A stretch of 8,031 nt of DNA, taken from the NCBI GenBank assembly GCA_050117725.1, contig JASFME010000097.1, positions 1 through 8,031 on the forward strand, read 5' to 3'. Both the position numbers and the translations under genes were made by a program. Of this stretch, positions 4,242 through 8,031 are shown piece after piece (within the stretch, counting starts at the first letter, position 1; each line of letters starts with the position of its first letter). The notes under the pieces are model-generated. The model made no database searches and was not told the origin of the DNA. It saw nothing but the letters and a program-made list of their open reading frames with translations. Origin of the DNA: JASFJH01 sp050117725 (GTDB taxonomy: Bacteria; Pseudomonadota; Gammaproteobacteria; AKS1).

Positions 4242-6581
4242 ATGTCTATCAAACTCGAAGATTACGAAGAACAGCTCGAAGATGCTGCGCCAGAGGTACG
4301 TGACGTACTTGAGTCGACGTTTTCCGAGGCGTCACATGTCATGTCGCCCGCCGGCCTGCAGGCCTACCTTGACGGCGCCAGGGGCCTGTGTGGTCTCGGT
4401 CGTGGCACCGATCTGGTGATCTCATACCTGCAGAACATGCCCCTCGTGGTCAAGGAATGCGGTGAAGACGTCATCACTGACTGTATTACCGCAGCCATGA
4501 AACTGGCCTCCATGACCTCGGGGGAAGTCATCTCGCTGCTGTTTAGCAGTCTGCCGACCGCCTCACGACGACTCGGCGATGCCGAACTGCTGCGCGGTTA
4601 CCTGACCCTGATCCACCAGCTTTCATCAACCGCCGCACGCGGTGTGCGGCCAATGCTCAACCACATTGATGAGCTGCTATCCAAGCTGACCCTGAGTGGT
4701 CTGCGCCGCTGGGCCAACTTCGGTGCCCAGGCCTATCGCCGTGACTTCGATAACCTGACCTCCTATTTCAACCTCGATTCACAGGACTCACTGGCGGTAT
4801 TGCAAAAAGAGCGTCGTGGCACGCTGTTCATTGATGTACAGCGCAAATTGAACTTCTACCTGCGCGCCCTGTGGGGCCGGGACTTCTTCCTGCGCCCGAC
4901 CGGTGCCGACTATACCGACTTCCGCCCCTATATCGAGGCGCACATCGTGCACATGCCGGATGCGGTTGATGCGATAGGCGATGTCTCAGGACTGGAGCTG
5001 TACCGTGCTACCGCCGCCCACATGGCCGCGCATCTTTGCTATACCGACTCGCCTATCTCCGCTGAACAACTCAGTCCGGCGCAAATGTTCTTCATCGGTT
5101 TTATTGAAGATGCACGCATTGAATACAAAGCCATTAAAGACTTCCCCGGCCTGAAAAAACTCTGGCGCTCTCTTCTCGATGTGGATCTTGAAGGTGATGT
5201 TGAGCACCCCGCCATGCTCGTACTCGAGCATGTTGCGTTAATGTTACTGGACTCGTCCGTTAAAAGTGATGACCATGAACTCAACAGTTTGTGCGAACAG
5301 TTCCACTCCAGAATTGAAGACGAGCAGGATAACAACCAGTTCTCATGGCATATGGGGCTGGAACTCTTCAACCTGTTTGCCAGCCGTAAGGAAATGCCAA
5401 GCTTGCGTATTCTTGAGCGAATCAGGATACCGTATCGTGATGACAACCGCTTTGTCTGGGAATTCGAGGAGTTCACTTTCGACACCTTCGAGGAGTATGT
5501 TGCAGCCAGCCAGCGGCAGGTGCGCAAGACTGTGAGCGTGGTGGAAATGGCCAACGAAGTGGACTGTGAACTGGCCGGTGATGATGCGCAGGAAATCTGG
5601 ACCTGTGATACTGAAATGTTCCCCTACGAAGATGATCTTGAAAGCACCAAGAGCTTCAATGACATGTGGGGCAAGGAACCGATCTCTGATCCTTTCCACT
5701 ACCAGGAATGGGATTACCAGATCCAGCTACACCGTCCGGACTGGGCAACTGTTTATGAACGTCGTCAAGCCAGGGGCAATCCGGAAGATATAGAAAAAAT
5801 TCTTACCGAACATAAGCCGATCGCGCATCGTATTAAACAGATCATCGATCTGCTGACACCGGAAGGTGTACAGCGTGTACGTAACATGGAAGACGGTGAC
5901 GAGATCGATATCAATGCCGCAATCGATGCCATGGTCGCGATACGCATGGGTGAGCAACCGAACCCGCGTATAACCATGCGAAATGTCATCAAGAACCGTG
6001 ATCTTGCCGTGGTCGTACTCATGGACCTGTCCGAGTCCACCAATGAAAAGGTGCCCGGCTCGGACAAGACCATCCTGCAACTGACCCGTGAAGCCGCCAC
6101 ACTAGTCGCGACAGCAATCAATGGTATTGGCGATCCGTTTGCCCTGCATGGTTTTGCCTCTGACGGTCGCCATGACGTGCAGTACTACCGCTTCAAGGAC
6201 TTTAACCAGCGCCTCGATGATGATGTGAAGTCGCGCCTGGCAGGTATGCAGGGTGGCCTGTCGACGCGCATGGGGGCTGCGATGCGACACGCCGGGGCAC
6301 ACCTGTTACGGCAGCCGGAGCACCGCAAGTTGTTGCTGCTCGTTACTGATGGTGAACCATCCGATATCGATGAACGTGATCCGCAACACCTGCGCCACGA
6401 TACGAAGAAGGCCGTCGAGGAACTGCACAGTAAGGGTATTCTCAGTTACTGCCTGACACTCGATGCTTATGCTGATAGTTATGTAAAACGGATCTTCGGC
6501 GAAAACAATTACACGATTATTGATAACGTGCAGCGACTGCCGGAAAAACTTCCGCAGTTGTTTGCCAGCCTGACTGCATAA
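4242..6581 (+). CDS. cbbO: Rubisco activase adaptor CbbO, von Willebrand factor A domain protein
   Basis: CbbO is the adaptor that joins CbbQ to Rubisco; its VWA domain is thought to contact an acidic residue of the large subunit through a bound metal ion. The 779-residue length fits the family. Residues 1 to about 250 look helical, followed by a middle region and a C-terminal VWA domain (about 585-779). The metal-ion-dependent adhesion site is complete: DLSES (D595, S597, S599), T675 in LSTRMG, and D703 in VTDGEPSD. An HMAAH motif at 260-264 followed by EDARIE at 289-294 looks like a degenerate zincin signature. The ribosome site is weak (GAG at 4227-4229, 12 nt upstream), which may keep the level below CbbQ, in line with the low CbbO:CbbQ ratio known for the complex. 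NorD of nitric oxide reductase clusters is the main alternative; context rules against it. Confidence 0.95.
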   Translation: MSIKLEDYEEQLEDAAPEVRDVLESTFSEASHVMSPAGLQAYLDGARGLCGLGRGTDLVISYLQNMPLVVKECGEDVITDCITAAMKLASMTSGEVISLLFSSLPTASRRLGDAELLRGYLTLIHQLSSTAARGVRPMLNHIDELLSKLTLSGLRRWANFGAQAYRRDFDNLTSYFNLDSQDSLAVLQKERRGTLFIDVQRKLNFYLRALWGRDFFLRPTGADYTDFRPYIEAHIVHMPDAVDAIGDVSGLELYRATAAHMAAHLCYTDSPISAEQLSPAQMFFIGFIEDARIEYKAIKDFPGLKKLWRSLLDVDLEGDVEHPAMLVLEHVALMLLDSSVKSDDHELNSLCEQFHSRIEDEQDNNQFSWHMGLELFNLFASRKEMPSLRILERIRIPYRDDNRFVWEFEEFTFDTFEEYVAASQRQVRKTVSVVEMANEVDCELAGDDAQEIWTCDTEMFPYEDDLESTKSFNDMWGKEPISDPFHYQEWDYQIQLHRPDWATVYERRQARGNPEDIEKILTEHKPIAHRIKQIIDLLTPEGVQRVRNMEDGDEIDINAAIDAMVAIRMGEQPNPRITMRNVIKNRDLAVVVLMDLSESTNEKVPGSDKTILQLTREAATLVATAINGIGDPFALHGFASDGRHDVQYYRFKDFNQRLDDDVKSRLAGMQGGLSTRMGAAMRHAGAHLLRQPEHRKLLLLVTDGEPSDIDERDPQHLRHDTKKAVEELHSKGILSYCLTLDAYADSYVKRIFGENNYTIIDNVQRLPEKLPQLFASLTA

Positions 6582-6600
6582 CAGTAGTAACGAGAAACTC

Positions 6601-7152
6601 ATGAACGAACAAGCAAAAGCACTGCGTAATCCTTCCCTGACCGTACTGGCCAACATGATTTTCTGGAGCCGCTGGCTACAGGCCCCCCTGTATATTGGCC
6701 TGATCGTCGCGCAAGGCGTTTACGTGTTTTTGTTCATAAAAGAACTGATTCACCTGGTTGCTGATGCAAATACGTTTACAGAAGTCCAGATTATGTTGAT
6801 CGTCTTGGGACTCATTGATGTCGTCATGATTGCCAACCTGCTGATCATGGTCATCATCGGTGGCTACGAGACCTTTGTTTCCCGGCTAAACCTGAAAGAA
6901 CACCCGGATCAACCACAATGGTTGTCGCATGTGAATGCGACAACGATGAAGATCAAACTGTCCATGGCACTCATCGGTATCTCGTCCATTCATCTGCTCA
7001 AGACCTTCATTAATGCTGACCAGATGACCGAGAGCACGATAAAGTGGCAGGTGCTAATCCACCTGACTTTCCTCGGTTCGGCGATTGCCATGGCAGTCAC
7101 CGACTACATCATGAACAAGAGCATTGCCGTCGCACACGGTACAGAGCATTAG
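6601..7152 (+). CDS. YqhA/UPF0114 family inner-membrane protein
   Basis: This 183-residue integral membrane protein belongs to the YqhA (UPF0114) family. Conserved stretches shared with E. coli YqhA include SRWLQAPLYIGL (23-34), LIMVIIGGYETFVSRL (81-96), and ISSIHLLKTF plus IHLTFLGSA. Four hydrophobic segments are visible at about 28-50, 64-88, 118-136 and 149-170, with short charged ends. I have no firm function for the family; transport of a small solute is one possibility. It begins 19 nt after cbbO with a weak GAGAAA (6592-6597) ribosome site, and the next gene follows 11 nt after its stop. It is therefore probably cotranscribed with the activase genes. Its link to carbon fixation is inference from position. 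Confidence 0.9.
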   Translation: MNEQAKALRNPSLTVLANMIFWSRWLQAPLYIGLIVAQGVYVFLFIKELIHLVADANTFTEVQIMLIVLGLIDVVMIANLLIMVIIGGYETFVSRLNLKEHPDQPQWLSHVNATTMKIKLSMALIGISSIHLLKTFINADQMTESTIKWQVLIHLTFLGSAIAMAVTDYIMNKSIAVAHGTEH

Positions 7153-7163
7153 GCATCAAGCAC

Positions 7164-7571
7164 ATGTATAACCGCCTTGATGATGTGCCCGTCTATGCTC
7201 AGCGCCCGGGCAGCATCAATGCGAATTACTACAATCATGTGCAGCTTGCGCTGAAACGACTCGGTGAGGAGATCCGCCTGCCGATACCGCGACTCAAGCA
7301 CCTCGATCTGATCCTGCAGAAAAATGCCTGGATTGTCGTCGACCGCGTGCTTAATGATGTGCCGGTCGTGGCCTGGACGGATTTTGAGGTCACCCACCGT
7401 GACAGCCTGCACGAGCCGATAGCCTGCCAGATCAAGTATTACCATGCCAATGCGGCCCTGATCATGCGACGCACACTCGAGGCCATGGAACTCATACTTG
7501 GCGAAGAATTGGCCGGGATGCTGCCAGATGAATTATCGGATGTCCTCGAGTTCAAGAAGAAAGATGACTGA
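7164..7571 (+). CDS. Unrecognised 135-residue soluble protein
   Basis: I do not recognise a family. The protein is 135 residues with no signal peptide or membrane segment. It starts MYNRLDDVPVYAQRPGS, has a mixed strand-helix middle (NAWIVVDRVLNDVPVVAWTDFEV, about 54-76), and then predicted helices (about 92-130) ending in a charged FKKKDD tail. The ATG at 7164 was chosen because AGG (7151-7153), overlapping the upstream stop, lies 10 nt before it. A longer frame back to 7044 would overlap the membrane-protein gene by more than 100 nt and reads as its out-of-frame shadow. The last 8 nt overlap the phosphatase gene (ATGACTGA), a sign of translational coupling. Confidence 0.85.
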   Translation: MYNRLDDVPVYAQRPGSINANYYNHVQLALKRLGEEIRLPIPRLKHLDLILQKNAWIVVDRVLNDVPVVAWTDFEVTHRDSLHEPIACQIKYYHANAALIMRRTLEAMELILGEELAGMLPDELSDVLEFKKKDD

Positions 7572-8031
7572 CACGATAATAGATTTCATACGCCACGGCG
7601 AACCGATCGGTGGCCGTGCCTACCGTGGTCATAACATTGACGATCCGTTGAGCGAAAAGGGCTGGCAACAGATGTGGGATGCCGTCGGTGAGCACTGTCC
7701 CTGGTCGCACATCGTCAGTTCTCCCCTGCTTCGCTGCCTCGATTTTGCCAGAGCACTGGCCGACAAACACGACCTGTCCATCAGCATAGATGAGCGCCTC
7801 AAGGAAGTCGGTTTTGGCGAATGGGAAGGCAAAACCCCGGATCAAATCAAGCAGCAGCGATTGACCGAATACAGCGCGTTTTATGCGGACCCGGTGAACA
7901 AACGCCCACCCGGCGCCGAAGACCTTGATAGCTTTATTCAACGGGTGACCAGGGCCTATCAAGACATTGCCGACTACTATACCGGGAAGCAGGTCCTCGT
8001 GGTCGCCCATGCCGGCGTTATGCGTGCCATC
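7564..8031 (+). CDS. Histidine phosphatase family protein, partial (C-terminus beyond right edge)
   Basis: This phosphomonoesterase belongs to the histidine phosphatase (phosphoglycerate mutase-like) superfamily; 156 codons are visible. The family motif RHG is at 10-12, with H11 as the expected phosphohistidine. A second phosphate-binding arginine lies in SSPLLRC (R57). The likely proton donor is E81 in LKEVGFGEWEG, and the second catalytic histidine is H149 in VVAHAGV. All four core residues are present. The FGEWEG and PPGAEDLDSFIQRV segments resemble CobC-type alpha-ribazole phosphatases and broad-specificity sugar-phosphate phosphatases, so the substrate is open. The start overlaps the previous stop as ATGACTGA. 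Next to the activase genes, a role in sugar-phosphate clean-up is possible but inferred. Confidence 0.9.
   Translation, partial: MTDTIIDFIRHGEPIGGRAYRGHNIDDPLSEKGWQQMWDAVGEHCPWSHIVSSPLLRCLDFARALADKHDLSISIDERLKEVGFGEWEGKTPDQIKQQRLTEYSAFYADPVNKRPPGAEDLDSFIQRVTRAYQDIADYYTGKQVLVVAHAGVMRAI

Noticed and set aside
3326..6581. Nitric oxide reductase activation genes norQ/norD
   Set aside because: The proteins are related, but the position right after cbbLS and the absence of norCB favour cbbQ/cbbO.
7044..7163. Upstream start for the 135-residue unknown protein
   Set aside because: It would overlap the YqhA-family gene by over 100 nt out of frame, and the added residues read as a frame shadow. The ATG at 7164 is better placed.
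7552..8010. 152-residue minus-strand open frame at the right edge
   Set aside because: Antisense to the histidine phosphatase, which has the complete set of family residues on the plus strand.
997..8031. Carboxysome operon
   Set aside because: No shell protein, CsoS2 or carbonic anhydrase gene is present, and the small subunit has the non-carboxysomal insertion.

Overview
The window carries a Calvin-cycle Rubisco cluster of the form IAq (cbbLSQO) type. The host is probably a chemolithoautotrophic or phototrophic gammaproteobacterium, or a close relative. This rests on the class of the large subunit, a small subunit resembling those of purple sulfur bacteria from memory, a neighbouring PilU-type pilus ATPase, and moderate G+C with Shine-Dalgarno-led genes. 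The species cannot be named from the sequence alone.

Layout. Positions 1-502 (minus strand) hold the N-terminal part of a pilU-like type IV pilus ATPase that runs off the left edge. Positions 503-996 are a divergent intergenic region with several inverted repeats, candidate operators and weak -10 boxes. Next come cbbL (997-2415), a gap with two tandem perfect palindromes, cbbS (2509-2865) and a strong intrinsic terminator (2889-2929). A second block follows: an unrecognised 103-residue protein (3004-3315), cbbQ (3326-4135), a gap filled by a large imperfect hairpin repeat (4144-4226), cbbO (4242-6581), a YqhA/UPF0114 four-helix membrane protein (6601-7152), an unrecognised 135-residue soluble protein (7164-7571), and a histidine phosphatase that overlaps it by 8 nt and runs off the right edge (7564-8031).

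How the genes work together. CbbL and CbbS form the L8S8 enzyme that fixes CO2. CbbQ (MoxR-class AAA+ ATPase) and CbbO (von Willebrand factor A adaptor) form the activase that frees Rubisco from inhibitory sugar phosphates. No carboxysome genes are present, and the small subunit has the N-terminal insertion typical of the non-carboxysomal IAq type. The terminator after cbbS probably makes cbbLS abundant and the activase block less so. The tight spacing from 3004 to 8031 suggests one transcription unit. It would join the activase to two unrecognised proteins, a membrane protein and a phosphatase, and these are the least explained and most interesting part of the window. No cbbR lies in the usual divergent position; the pilus gene is there instead. 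No tRNA, rRNA, CRISPR array or transposase gene was seen.
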